A stretch of 64,000 nucleotides of DNA from Oreocharis arfaki (lineage: Eukaryota; Chordata; Aves; Passeriformes; Paramythiidae): NCBI GenBank assembly GCA_013398015.1, contig VZRR01002181.1, forward strand, positions 1 to 64,000. Direction: 5' to 3'. Of this stretch, positions 33,601 through 45,612 are shown piece after piece (position 1 is the stretch's first letter; each line of letters begins with the position of its first letter). The position numbers and the translations under genes were made by a program. The notes beneath the pieces were generated by a model. It was not told the DNA's origin and made no database searches. It saw only the letters and a program-made list of their open reading frames with translations.

Positions 33601-34799
33601 TCCCATCAGTGACAACCTGCCCTGCCAGCCCCATAGAGGGCAGATTTGCTGCCTGTGCCATACTTGCTGTTCTCAGGTACTGCTCCTCAAGATCTTTTAC
33701 GGCAGAGAGGGACTCTAACACAGACTAGTGGTACCCAATTCAAACACTGGCAGCGTCTGTAGGACCTCATTCTTTAATACCTCATGCTGTAGTTCTTTCC
33801 TTGTGCTTTTCTGCAGTGGGTGGACACAGATCACTAGGTAACATTTTATGTCCAGTTTGCACAAGTGTAGGTGACAGTACCAAAGGTGAACCAGAACCCG
33901 TAGGGTCTTCCAGAATGTTTGAGCAACTGTCAAACCAGTGGTTACGAAAGTCTGAACTAAAACCAACTGGTAACTACGGCAGAGAAGAAAGGAAACCTGA
34001 ATAAGCAGTGCTTCCAACCCTCTGCAGAGCACCTATGGGAAATCTTTTGCAGGACAGGCATGGTGCTATTCTGTAAGTTACACCTGTAGATGACCTCTTA
34101 ATGTTACACTTTCAGAGTGAATTTATCTTGGGGTTGTGGTAGAGCTAAAAATGCAAGCAAGTATAGTGTGTCGTTTGATTCAGAGGTAAATACAGCATGG
34201 GGATTACTGATTTTCCTTTTTTTTTTCTTCTCAGCTAAAAGACATGCTTTCTACTATCTTACTTCTAAAATCATCAATAGCTGTGTGATCAATCCCTTAA
34301 GGATACAAAAGTAGGACTGGGAAAGTTGTCTTATGGACTTCAGAGTTGTCCTTTCAGCTGACTGAAAGTTAATTATTGATTTCTCTTTCCTCCCTAGAGA
34401 TCCATATGCCTTTCTTTCTGACTAGAAAGTTAGTGGTTACAGTGCAGGAATGTGAAAGTAATGGTCATGTGGCAGTACAAGATTTCATGGGCAGGATGTC
34501 AGGAATGTGTAAGATGGAGGTTGACATGGGGAGAAAGTGAAGAAAGACGTCTAGGTAAAAACTTGTGTCCACTGTCATTTTATGTGGGTTGGATGTGGAG
34601 CTTGCTATTCTCCATGGCTCTGGCTCCTAAACTCCCAGCAATTTGAGAGCTAAGTGAGTCACAGGCATTAGTGACAGATGAATGCTGAGAATAAAAACAA
34701 AACAACAAAAAACTCAACCAAAAAATCTCATTGTTTAGGCACAAACACAAGAAAACCATGTTTAATTGCTGATGTGCTCCCTCTGCTGGTTCTCTAAAA
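30661..34799. other. Non-coding stretch with a GC-rich patch
   Basis: It is mostly AT-rich without a supported exon. A local GC/CpG-rich patch at 31495-31610 (GGCGCGGGGTGC, GCCCGCAGCCCGGGCAGC) is open in several frames and could be a small CpG cluster or a degraded GC-rich repeat. Poly-A of 18 lies at about 31358-31375, with poly-T tracts near 31840 and 32560. No CR1 tail or other repeat is clear. Confidence 0.5.
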
Positions 34800-35433
34800 C
34801 TAAAAAATGCTATTCCCAGGAGACTGGGCCACACCCTCTGGGACACTGCCTGACAAAAATTGTGCCAAATGAATGGCTTTGAGCTCTCTTGCAAAGAGCT
34901 GTACTAACAGCAAAAGAAGTCTTCTGATGAAGTGTGTTAAACCCTTGGATACCAGGCATGACTGCTGAGAGGTCATGAAATGTTCAGTCTGTAATTCAGC
35001 CTTTTTTTTTTCCAGTCTTACATTTGATAGGTGTTCCTTTTCCTGTGATTTCCCAAAGTTTGTATTTTTTGTTTTGCTGCGGCTGCTTCTAGGATTTTTC
35101 CCATCAGAAGGGGTTTTATCAAATGTTCTCATTGATGCTTTTAGTTTCAATTTTAGTGTATGTAGTATCTGAAGAAGCCCTAATGTAGCTTAGGCTTTGG
35201 CAGCTTCCAATTCTTTCTGTCACTGTCAGTTAAATCTGCTTGTCAGCTTTATACTGTTGTGCCCACTTCATCCTGTCCTTTGGCTTGAATACCGGCTGTT
35301 TTTTCAGGATACTCTTGAACATCCTTCCTCGTTGTGATGAATCTGTATTTCTTTTCCAAACATAGACTGAATTGTTTAATATGTTCCCTACACAGCGTAT
35401 TTCCCCGGTAGATAAGTTTTTAAAATCCAGCAT
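34800..35433 (-). pseudogene. Coding-like minus-strand frames of unknown origin
   Basis: Two minus-strand frames follow each other: 35433-35230 (67 codons, with MFKSILKKQPVFKPKDRMKW and AQQYKADKQI) and 35150-34800 (116 codons, with KTPSDGKNPRSSRSKTKN). The first somewhat resembles the end of the DNA-binding part of Tc1/mariner transposases, where a 'KKPLL--K-R--RL-WAK-' pattern occurs, but the following catalytic region is not seen. Both are lysine-rich, which AT-rich DNA gives easily. I treat this as a weak candidate for a decayed transposon or retrocopy. Confidence 0.2.
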
Positions 35434-36934
35434 TTTGCGCTTTCATACTATGAAAAAATGTCTGTCCTGGGTAGGATTGAGTACTGGAGAGAAAAAACTG
35501 AAAAAAGCTGTATTAATTTCCGTAGAATATTTGGAGTGTGTGGAAGATTTCTGACATAGTAATTATTCAATAAAAGATGGTCCTGTGTTTCCCATATTTT
35601 CCACCTATGTGGACTGTCATGAAAAAGAGCTTCATCTTGCAGCCGTTGACACGCCAGTGGGAATCAGCTCTGCGGGGCTGTTGCAGGACTGGGCTCAAGT
35701 TTTCCATGTGGAGTAATGAAAAGTTTCCTTTCTGCAAGTCTCATGTTTCCCATCTAGGTGACTGCTTATTAAATCTTTATCCAGTAGGGACAATAAACCA
35801 AACAGCCTGGTGGGTAGCTAATTGTCTGGAGTGACTCAAGTCACGTATAAATCTCATTTGTGCTCAGTACGTTGACTCTCTCTGGCCTCGTCGCTCTCTC
35901 AAGTATTCATTCATTTTGAGACATCTAGAATGTAATGCAAAGAAAAGATTTCCTGGTCCTTCTATCTCAGCATCTCGGAGAATGCCTGTAGACTGATGCT
36001 CCGTTATTTCCCTTTCCCAAGCCATGCAGTTTAGGATCCCATCCTTCTGAAACATAGTGCAGGGTACTGGCCCCCGTGTGGGCAGTCACAGCAGAGGCAG
36101 CACCGAGACCTCATCACCCTCCTCTCACCAGGTCCCTGGATGGGAGGAATTGGAGCAGGGGTTGGCATCTCTGTGATAGCCTGCCATCCTGCTGTACCTG
36201 CTCTGGGGATAAATAGAGAATACAGTGCCTGGGGCTACCAATCTGGCACCTTTTGCTGGTGCTAAACTAATACAAGTGATTAGAAGCGACGTGAGTTCCC
36301 GGTGAAGGCCCAGCCTGCCCTGGCGGACTGTTTGAAGTCCAAGCCCTGTTTTGTAATTTCCAGCGTTTCATGAAAATGCTGCTTTTATTTTCCTCTCCAA
36401 GCCACGGCCAAGTTTTGAAAGCTTCAAAGCTTGCTCCAATTGGATAGAAAAAGTGTTTTTAAGATGGTGACATATCCTAAATGAGCTGGTTCCTTCTGAG
36501 CTATACCATCCTCAAATCATTAATCCACCAAGTCAGTCAGGCTCATCCTGAAATATTTCACTGCTGTGAAAGCAGCTGCTCCTCCATGAGATTAAAAGCC
36601 AGTTGTGCTTTTGCAGTACAGTTAGCTATGCAGAACTTTGTGTCGGACAAGAGAAAGCTCAGTTATTTTTCCCTAGTGCAGGGCATTTCTGGATTCTCAA
36701 ATTAACTTGTTTTTTCTGCTAGTCTCTGAGTCCCTTTTTACAGGGAACTGGATCCCATTCCAAACCTTTCTTAATACTTTTGTAGACAAACTTTTTTTTT
36801 TCCCAGTGTGTTTACAGGGATCTTAAATATTTTTGTCAGCACGAAGTCGTGGTGCAGTATCAGAAGTTTTAATCAGATTGCAGTGCAGTCACTGCTGTAT
36901 GCAAGATACTGGTGAGGATAAGCCATGCATTAGA

Positions 36935-37050
36935 GAAGCAGGCTTCAAAGTTTGTTTCTGGTTTTCTGTGTTATTTTCAACCAGTCATTTAATTTCCCGA
37001 TTACCTGTCTTCAGGATAGAGATAATGATGTTTATCAGTTTCTGAAAGCA
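36935..37050 (+). mobile_element. MIR-like SINE remnant
   Basis: TTTTCAACCAGTCATTTAATTTCCCGATTACCTGTCTTCAGGATAGAGATAATGATG follows the MIR sense order (GGGCAAGTCACTTAACCTCTCTGTGCCTCAG, ATCTGTAAAATGGGGATAATAATA). It is divergent, but three landmarks keep order and spacing. Confidence 0.55.
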
Positions 37051-38929
37051 GATAGGAGGGTGTTAGCTATAGCTATACTAGCAAGTTTTATCCTTCCCTC
37101 GTGAGTTTGTGCCTTGTTATTACCCTGAAGTGCATTACAACTTCTTTCTTTACTCTAATGGCTTTCCTTTAGCCTCCCCATGAAGTTTTTGAATACTTGT
37201 GGTCTTTCTCTGGCACGTCAGACTAGAACTGACACCTGAAGTCTTGGGCTTTGGGTTTTGGTTGGGTTTTTGTTTTGTTTTGTTTTCGAAAAAGTTTTTA
37301 CCACATGGAGGTTAAGAGCTAGTATTTGCTTAGGTAGTTTGGATGACAGTAAAACTGTTTTGCTCTGCTCATGCAGGCTGTATTATGTTGGATCTCAAGT
37401 TAATTTTGCTTATGTGTTGAGCCATGTAATTTCACAGCATTCAGCCCTAGGTTGTCTTGACCAAACTCCTATTAATAATTGAGCTAGCTCAGTTAAGACT
37501 GTCTCTATGCTGGAGAGGGAGCCCTCTTGTCTAGGTCACATCCATATCCAGCCCTGTGATAATTTATTCTGCTATCAGAATTTGTTTAATTTTCATTGCA
37601 CATCTTCTGCTGGCAAAAACGAAGTTGAAAGCAAAAAGGAAGTGAGCTAAAATGAACTTTTCTAGGGTTTCCTGCCGAAGTCTGCTTGTGCAGGAGCACG
37701 GTTTAGTAGACTGTAGGCTGTTTTAAAGAGTTATTAGAATCTGGAGTAATGTTACTATGGAACATTGGCTTCAGTGTGGTTGAAGGATACAAATGGAGCA
37801 TTTAGGAAGGAGGTTTGTGAAGAATGTGAGCAGCTAGAAGAAATAAAAGCTGAGACACAGGCAGGGGGCAGAGCTGTTCAAAGAAAATGAGGACAAAAAT
37901 CTGAACTTCATGCAAAAAGAGGGGCTAACTTGGTCCCACTGGCAAGAGTGGGAGAAAATTTTAGCAGCAGGATTCTGTATGAGTAGGACTAGAGAGGGGT
38001 GGGACGAGGCCACAGCCCTTTCCTATTTCCTTATGAGCAGTGAGCTGGAATAATCATTATACAATAATCGTCTTCAGAGGACTGTGCTCTTGGGTAAGAA
38101 GTTCCATGTGAGATTTCTGAATGTCTGTATCTGTCAAAAGGTTTATGGGTCATATTTTGCCCTTTGTTACATTTTTATAAGAGTGGACCAATTCCATGAA
38201 ATTTAGAAGAACCAACCTTGAACCAAGAGCTGAATTTAGCTTTGTATTTCTCCCTACCGGCTGCAGCTGGCATGCGTCTGAAGCAGTAAAGATGATGCAT
38301 GGTACTCCACAAGTGATTTGTGACCAGGAGACAGTTTTCTTTTGGACACTGCTGCTGCATTTGACCTCATTTCTGCTGTGTTAGATGCTGTCTCCCTTGT
38401 GGCAGCATACATAGGTGTATTAATAGGATTCTTCCCGGATCTCTCCTTGAAATCTCAGCTTATGGAGTTGATGAAAAGGCTTGCTTTTACAAGGTGTTGG
38501 TGATTATTCTCATAATGCTCAGGCAAAGGCTGCAAAGAATTTAGCATCCAAAAAGATGCCTTTTTTCCTCATCTGCAGAGGTTTAATCCTGAGACCCTGT
38601 GTGATCTCTTTTTCTTGTTGTTGGTTTGGTTTGCTTTGTTCTCGTTCACCGAAAAAGTGAGGTGCCAGTTCTGTCTAAGTCTTTCCCAGGCTTTTTTAGA
38701 TAAAGGAGTTACACGTGTCCTTCAAAACAAAGAACAGTTATCAGCTGAGTTCAGCAGGAGGAGGGAATGCTCACAAAAGGTTCTAGGACAGTTTAGCCAT
38801 AGATAGCTGCTGATACGGATAAATAGCGGTTTGCATTTCTGAAGAAACTTATTCAAACATCTTACAGTGTTTAATGAAAGTAGTTAATTTAGTTTTGCCT
38901 AATTTCAGTAGCTGAATCAACATTATTAT

Positions 38930-39000
38930 TTCCATTTTTTAATTAGAAACAATCGAGGCACAGAGAGAAGAAGGAAGTGAGGCCTTTCTTTCTTCCTTCC
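38930..39000 (-). mobile_element. MIR-like SINE remnant (short)
   Basis: TTATTTCCATTTTTTAATTAGAAACAATCGAGGCACAGAGAG matches the inverted MIR or L2 tail landmark TATTATCCCCATTTTACAGATGAGGAAACTGAGGCACAGAGAG. Only this block is preserved. Confidence 0.55.
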
Positions 39001-39954
39001 TCAGTGTATTGTACATGCAGATGGGAGTTGGAAAAGTAAGGACCATGTTCCATGGACAAAGGAAGCTCAGATGATTCTTGGCTATGTTAAGGACTGTTAG
39101 GCTTCTTTTTTTTTTTTTTTACACCATTGTGGTATTGTAACACAAATGTAACTTCTTTGCCATTTAAGTCTTGTTTCTACTTCCAAAATGAGATACAAAG
39201 ACTCTACAGTAACTGGAAATTGAGGCCAAATACATTTAATATACCAACATGTCAACAAAGTCTCTAACAGCAGAATTTTTTCAGAAAAAAAGCTTTTTGT
39301 TGTTTTGTTTGCTTATTATTTATAGTTACTCTCTTAACTGAGTTAAAGTAACTTCAATTTTTTTGTTTTCCCACTGCTGGATTTCTCTCAGCTGGATATA
39401 TCCCGATGAGCTCCAGTGTTAGCTTTGTCCAAGCAGTAGACGTTCAAAACCTGGACCAGTCTGTCACCTCTTTTTGTACAGTAATAATCACAGGGAAAAG
39501 TTATATCTGGCTGAAATACGTAGTGGTGTTGCTTGATCCATTAAATAGTCATCAAGAGAAGACCAGCGTTCCCTGTCACATACTAAGACAAATGTGCCTT
39601 CAGATAATTCTGTTGTTCTGAACTTCTTGTGTGTATGTCTGCTCTATGTGCAACGGCTCTTAACGTCTAGGAGCTGCAATGTGGAGAGAAGAAAACAGCC
39701 CGTAAGGGTTCTTTGGACACAGGCATCTGAAGAGGATTGTTGCTTGTCTGTTTAAACTTGTCAGTGGCGACAAAGCCTGTGCAGGCAATGGTGGGAGCCC
39801 ACAAGTGCTGGATCTGGGCAGAGCACAGGTGTGTTGCTGCTAAGGCATCTCTCAGAGAATGAACAGTGGGAGGAACTGAGTTGCTTGTATATTCAACCTG
39901 AAAACTGTGCAAGGAATAGCTGCATTTAACTTTTTGTTACTTGAGAATGAGATT

Positions 39955-39968
39955 CTCAAGATCTTGAG
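39955..39968. repeat. Perfect 14-base palindrome CTCAAGATCTTGAG
   Basis: The palindrome has no spacer and its flanks (GAGATT and ATCTC) extend the symmetry imperfectly. It could be a dimeric factor site or chance; short perfect palindromes of this size are uncommon but not rare in 64 kb. Confidence 0.7.
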
Positions 39969-40480
39969 ATCTCAGTTCCTGAAAACTTGAAAACAAGTTT
40001 TGGGTTTGTACTGTTCTCTAGTATTTTTTCACTTCCCAAGAGCCAGTTTTAATGTCTGTTGATGCTTAGAAGACCAGATTGGAAGGACAGCAACAGAAAG
40101 TTTTATTAGCCAGCACGATTAATACTTTCTTCTTTGAGAGCCAAATTCGTCTAGTGTAGTATGTTTACAAAAGAAAAAGCTGGAATGCACAATGAGGTTT
40201 TGCCTTTATCAGAGACATATGGACTCACCATCACTGGATATGTTTGTGAGACTATAACAAGGAACACTCCTCAGGCATGTCTCACATTTCAAGGGTCAAA
40301 GGGCAAATTGGGTGAATGTCTCTCCTAAAAACTGGATGAACCAGCTTTTTCATATGCAATTTCCAATTTCGATAATCCCCAAGAAGCTTATAAGAACCAG
40401 GACAGAGTCAGTAAAACCTTGTCTTATTAACCTCCAAAAGGACACAGAGGGGTTTGGATCTCGAGGTTGGCCAGGATGCC

Positions 40481-40504
40481 AAGTACTCTCATAAGTACTC
40501 TCAT
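40481..40504 (+). repeat. Two tandem copies of a 12-base unit
   Basis: AAGTACTCTCAT is repeated exactly twice, head to tail. This is a simple slippage-type duplication with no known role. Confidence 0.85.
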
Positions 40505-43500
40505 ACTGTCTCAGCCTACTGGAACTTTTGGCAGACGCGGTACAGTAAGGTTCACAAAGTAGATGAATACAGCAGATTGAGACCAGGTTTACTGGGATAA
40601 TTCACACCTGGAAAAGGCAAGTCAAGCTTCGTTGTACAGGAAAGGCGGTATCTTACCCTCCTCTACATCCCCGAGGTAGAGGTTTTTCCCCTGTTCCCCT
40701 TTGACACATACATGACCTCTTTTTTAGATTGAATGGTCTCTCAGATTCGTTCTGCTGATAAGCACTCATCCTTTGAGAGATCCTCAAGTCAATTGTATTT
40801 GAATCTTCTTACTCTTTAGGATACTTTTGTCCACTTTACATGCAAAATTCAGACACTGGGATATTCTACAAAGGCTCCCTACTACACAGTTGCCTCTACA
40901 TGCTGTTGTGGTAATAAAAGCTGGCAGCTTTTTTCTGTCATTGAGCACCTTCAGTGTTATGCATTTACTTGGATAAACCGGTTTCTGGATTTGTTTTTTA
41001 ACTTCTTGAGGTGCAACTTTTACCATATTTAATTAGGATGTATGTAGTCTTCAAAAACTCCAAAGCCGTGCTTTATAGGACACACCATTTTTTCTCCTGG
41101 GTGCCATGAACCATTATGTATCTGTGTGGGTTTGGGGGAAAGATGGGTTAAAGAATCAACAACCGTGTAGGCATTAAGTCAGCAAATCTAGAGGATACTT
41201 ACTTAATTTTATTGAACTCACATCTCTGTGTGGCCCTTCCTTGGTTTTGATGGGGATCACTCATGTGTTTAGGGGGAAATTCTGCTTGGCTGTCCTGTTT
41301 TCCCGAAGATCAGTGAGGTGGGTACACGGTGGAGAGTTTTAAATCTGGAAGAATGATGAGCCATGTATTTCTCCAAACTTTCTGGGAAGCCTGAGTGAAT
41401 GAGCTGAACTTCTGGGTGAACCTCTCTTAACTGGAACTGTTGAGGCTCCTTGGCTTGTCAGACAGAATCTTGCTTCCTCTCAGAGGAAGTAATTCTGCAT
41501 CGTTCAAGAGAGACTTTAGTGGTCTATACTCCATTTTTTAGGAAATATGCAGGAAAAAGCCTACTTTGTCATATGCATAAAACTGTAAAGCTTCAAATCT
41601 TTATTGCTCTTTGCTTATTTTATAAAGGTTTTACTTTTCTATATCCTTACTCTGAATGCCTGTATGTTTAACCTTAACAAAAGAAGCACAGTAAGCTGAG
41701 CAAATGGAGTGGTGTTCAATTTGCTTCCTTATTTTCTGCCTCAGCAGGTCAGGAACCTGCTCCTTGTGGCAGAAGGGGCCATATGCCGTGGTTCCTGCTC
41801 TGCAGTGTAATCAGCTCTGCTCTGTGTGCACAGTAAAACTGAGCTGGGCAGAATTCGGGCAAGGTGCACCAAGCTCACCACTTGTGTGCAAGACCACTGT
41901 AATAATGCCCCTGCTCAGGAGCTCCAAAGCTTCCGGGAATCACTGGATTTGCTGAGAATGCACCATAACTGATTTGGATGTTTGGAATACACCCAGTACA
42001 TCCCAAACTTGCTTGACTGAATTCGTGGTAGCTTTCTCAGCAGCTGTGCTGGCTTTGTTTGGGAGTAGGTTCTTCTGGATAGGCAGCATTAGGAGAAGGT
42101 CATGAGCGAGCTAAGTACAAATCAAGGATCCCAAGTACAATCTTCAGATACTGAATTTAATTTTTTTTTTTATTCAGGTAGTATTTTTAATAACTTAGAT
42201 ATGGCATGTGTAAGAAGAGAAGATGTGACAAATCAGAGGATGTTTTGGGTCTGCTGTAGAAGTTTTTACTGATCTGGGCACTTCACCTCTGCTCTTCTGT
42301 TGCCTAGCAGTGAACTAGAGTGATGGGACAACCTTCTGCATGCCTTGAAGCTTCATTAACAGTTTGTGAAGTGCTCCGAAACCTTTAGGTAAAAAAGGTT
42401 GGGGATAACACAGTAATTATTGCCACACTTAACTTCTCTTGATCTGAGAGGAGTGAGCAGAAAATGCGAACACATGTGTTACCATGAGAAATTAAGATGT
42501 ATTCACTTCAAAAAATTTCCCAATAAGGAAACAATCTTCATTACCTTTAATTGTTTCCCTCCTTATAGTGTTTTGCCTGATCACGTCATCGGTGGAAGAA
42601 TACACAAGTGGAACAAAGGGTAGTAGGGCTGAAAGGCGAATTTTGACGCTTGAAAACCTTGTATCCTGCTGATGTAAATTAAAGTTTTAATTCCAGTTGA
42701 GGGTTGCAGTTCTTTTCAGAGTTGCAGAAGATGGGCAGAGATGGGTGTTTGGATAGAGAGGAAAATGACCAGCAAGTGTCCACCTGTGTTCTGCAAAGAA
42801 CCCAGTTGAGGGGCCCTCAGTGATGGATGAACATGGCTTTGGCATGATGAAAGATGCTGATATGTTGCTTATGTCTTAACCCCTGGCAGAGAGAAGGGTT
42901 CAGGAGGATGAGATTTAGAAGTAGGATAGAGGTGAATATAAATTAGATGGAGACAAAGGGTGAAGAAGAAGAGGAAGGCTCAGTTCTGTAGTGGTGTGTA
43001 GGTTCCTGTGTTTGTTCTGGAGTTTGTGGTTGAGCTGAGTTTCACCAGCAGCACCGCTGCATTTAATGTGCTCAGTGTAAAAAGAATCCATCAATAGTTT
43101 TGTAAAGTGTCAGGGTTTTGCTTGTGAAGTCACTCTTACGGTGACTCTTGCCTCTGCCATTTCTTTCCTTACCTTGTTGGTGGGCTGAAGTAACTATTGC
43201 TTAGCCCAAATTCACATGTATGAATATGCTTTCATCTCTTTCTCTGTTGCTTTGTTTATCTGTCTCTGTCTATCTCTCTGTGCGCCTGCTGCTTGTCTGC
43301 CTGCCAGTTTTTTCTTTGTCTCTATCACTTCATCATTGAACCCATCTGTGTAGAAAATGGGATATTTGGCTGTCTCCTATTTTTTTTTTATTATTATTTT
43401 TTTTATTATTTTTTGTCATTTTGTTCCCTCAGACTTACGAGGATGAAACTCGCACTCCTGGGGGTGCCAGGCATTTTAGATCTTGCATTTAGGAGGAGCC

Positions 43501-43680
43501 GTGATGCTTTTTGCGTCTGTTTGTCTGTCCATCTGTCTGCTGGTCTATAATAAGCTGTGCAGCGAGACAGCAGCTTACTATCTGTGTGTGTGAAATTAGC
43601 TAATTGGTGTTAGCAGCAATATTTTCACATGTTTTATAAGCAAAGTGCAGCAAGGTATATAAATGTAGATATGATCCAGA
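40505..43680. other. Non-coding stretch without a supported gene
   Basis: Only short unrecognisable frames are present. An AT-rich simple tract (TTTTATTATTATTTTTTTTATTATT) lies at about 43381-43425, and the surrounding 43230-43560 is rich in CTGTCTGTC-type pyrimidine text. No repeat family is assigned. Confidence 0.5.
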
Positions 43681-43681
43681 G

Positions 43682-43715
43682 ACACACACACATACACGCG
43701 CGCGCGCGCACGCGA
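43682..43715. repeat. Alternating CA/CG dinucleotide tract with Z-DNA potential
   Basis: The tract alternates purine and pyrimidine without a break: ACACACACACATACAC, then seven or so CG steps, then CACGCGA. Long CG/CA alternation favours left-handed Z-DNA. Retained CpG repeats are notable in a vertebrate, since methylated CpGs decay. Confidence 0.85.
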
Positions 43716-43850
43716 GCCTGTCGCTGCTCATGCATAGACGCTCAGAAGTAATTAATGTTAATAAGATTTTAATGTGCTTGTGAGATCATAATGAGGAGAA
43801 ATGAATGCTCTGATTAGAAAAAGGTAACTGTGTGTGTGTTTTGGCTTAGA
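43716..43850. promoter_or_regulatory. Candidate conserved non-coding element with homeodomain-type cores
   Basis: Directly after the CG tract comes complex, non-repetitive text dense in TAAT/ATTA cores and octamer-like words: TCATGCATAGACGC, AAGTAATTAATGTTAATAAG, TTTTAATGTGCTTGTGAG, GAAATGAATGCTCTGATTAG. This is the style of vertebrate developmental enhancers. I cannot show conservation from one sequence, so the call is an inference. Confidence 0.3.
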
Positions 43851-44730
43851 ACAAGATTTCCCCTCTTTTTTATAAATCACAATTTCAGAACTTGTTTGTG
43901 ATTGCATCAATCGGTTTTTATTTTCAAATTAGAGGTCTGTTTAGCCATTTGAATGATTATCCAAATAAATGGGTAAAACCCTGATCATAAGGAATCGTGC
44001 AGATTTTTTTTTTCCCCTTAGAAAACGAAGCTACTACATGACAGGGCTGGGCAGCCTCATCCTTCTAGCATTGCATTTTTTTGATGCTGCTTTTAAAGCC
44101 TCATCAGCAACTGCTCTCAGAGACAGTGCTCATTTTTTACAAATAGAGATGTTTATCTATAGGTGTCTGCAGTGCATAATCAACCACTGAAACTATTGTG
44201 CCAAGGCACATTCCTGTTCATCAGTAATGATGAATCCTCAGAGTCCAGGTGATCACATGATACCTTGATTATATTTTGAAATAATTAGTTTAGGAGAGCA
44301 GAACTGTATTTATGGTTTGTTTTTTTTTTCCTTTCATGAGTCGGTTTCCAAATAAGAGGGATGGCAAAGTGTTTGCAGGAAATATTTTACAAGCTACAAT
44401 GTTTTTTCGTCCTGGATGCTGTGTAGTCACCAGACCCCAGGCTGGCTAAAATCCAGCTGGACACTAGGGGTCCTTCTCTCCAGCAAATCAATGAAAATAT
44501 TGTCCAGAGGGCTTCACTTCCATTTGCATATTTATTTTTGTTATTAATCCCTTTGGGATTCAGATTTTTTTTTTTTAATTGACCCTGAGAGGTTAGATAC
44601 ATAGTTTTAGAAACATTTAGAATTGAAAATGCAAATTTGAACAGTCCATATTCCAGTGCATCCCATGTTGCCTACTCACATTATTCTGGTGGTGCCTGCC
44701 TTGAGTGGTGTTTTAACGTGTTATATCTAC

Positions 44731-44917
44731 GATTGAATCCATGGAATACGGTTCATTTCCAGAAGGTGCTGGGATACTGCAACAGTGGTTGTGATGAGAA
44801 ATGTTAGAGCATGGTGGTAAGATTGCAGTTTCCAAATTGTGCTGAACAAAAACCTGTGTCAGTAAATACAGCTTTGACACGATTTGAAGTCTCTTAAAGA
44901 TGATGATGTGACAGTTC
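44731..44917 (+). repeat. Copy 1 of a diverged dispersed repeat pair
   Basis: From GATTGAATCCATGGAATACG through GGTTCATTTCCAGAAGGTGC, GCAACAGTGGTTGTGATGAG and GCTTTGACACGATTTGAAG to GATGTGACAGTTC, this segment aligns in order with 45441-45612. The pair differs by substitutions and small gaps, including about 13 extra bases here (near 44841-44853). It matches no repeat family I recognise. Confidence 0.85.
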
Positions 44918-45440
44918 GTTTATAATGAATGAATTTATTTTGGGGAAAGGAAACGGCAGGCGTTATGTATATTTGTTTATTCCTCTAAACACTCCTTTCA
45001 GCTAGCTGCTGTACAGTAGGGCCTCTAACACTAGTTTGTCATTCTGATAGCTCAGTCAATGAACTTAATTTTATGAGGTACCTTGGGATATTGTGTGCAC
45101 AAGTGTGTGCATGAGTGTGTCTGTGTGGGTGCACTCAAAGCCTCACTGAAACCTGCACATCCATGCAGTAAGGCCAAACCAAAGTATTCCCCAGCTACTG
45201 CCACCATCCAGGTAAGTTTTAATGACCCTGGATGGAAGAAGGACATCTTTACTTCTCCCGGGTACTTATAGTCTGAGAAGTGCTTTACGTTTTGACCTAA
45301 ATAAAATGGCAGCCTGAGCTCTCACAGTAAGGAAGCAACTAATTTGTTTTAAAAATAATCGATCCTATCTGTAGGTAATTTTATTAGAATATTTTGAGAA
45401 ATATCAGCCCCAGTTTAGGATTAGTATTGAACTGAATTAG

Positions 45441-45612
45441 TATTGAATTAATGGGGTATGATTCATTTCCAGGGAGTGCTGAGGTACCACAGCAGTGGTT
45501 GTGATGAGAACCAGTAGAACATGGTGATATGATTGCCATTTCCAACAAAGCCAGTATCAGTAGATTATGGCTTTGACACAACTGGAAGCCTCTAAAGGTG
45601 ATGTGACAGTTC
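45441..45612 (+). repeat. Copy 2 of a diverged dispersed repeat pair
   Basis: It aligns with 44731-44917 in the same orientation: TATGATTCATTTCCAGGGAG, CACAGCAGTGGTTGTGATGAG, GCTTTGACACAACTGGAAGC and GGTGATGTGACAGTTC. The copies are about 700 bases apart. Either an old local tandem duplication separated by other DNA, or two insertions of one unnamed repeat, would explain it. Confidence 0.85.

Larger units (their letters stand above)
35434..39954. other. Non-coding stretch without a supported gene
   Basis: No exon or RNA gene is supported. Composition is mixed; around 35580-36450 it is less AT-rich and complex in text, so a conserved element there is possible. Poly-T lies at 39106-39120 and there is a TTTTG repeat near 37266-37286. 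Two MIR-like pieces are listed separately. Confidence 0.5.

Noticed and set aside
35577..36055. Short open frames on both strands in a less AT-rich block
   Set aside because: They have no domain, no consistent strand and no splice signals. They were kept only as part of a possible conserved non-coding region.
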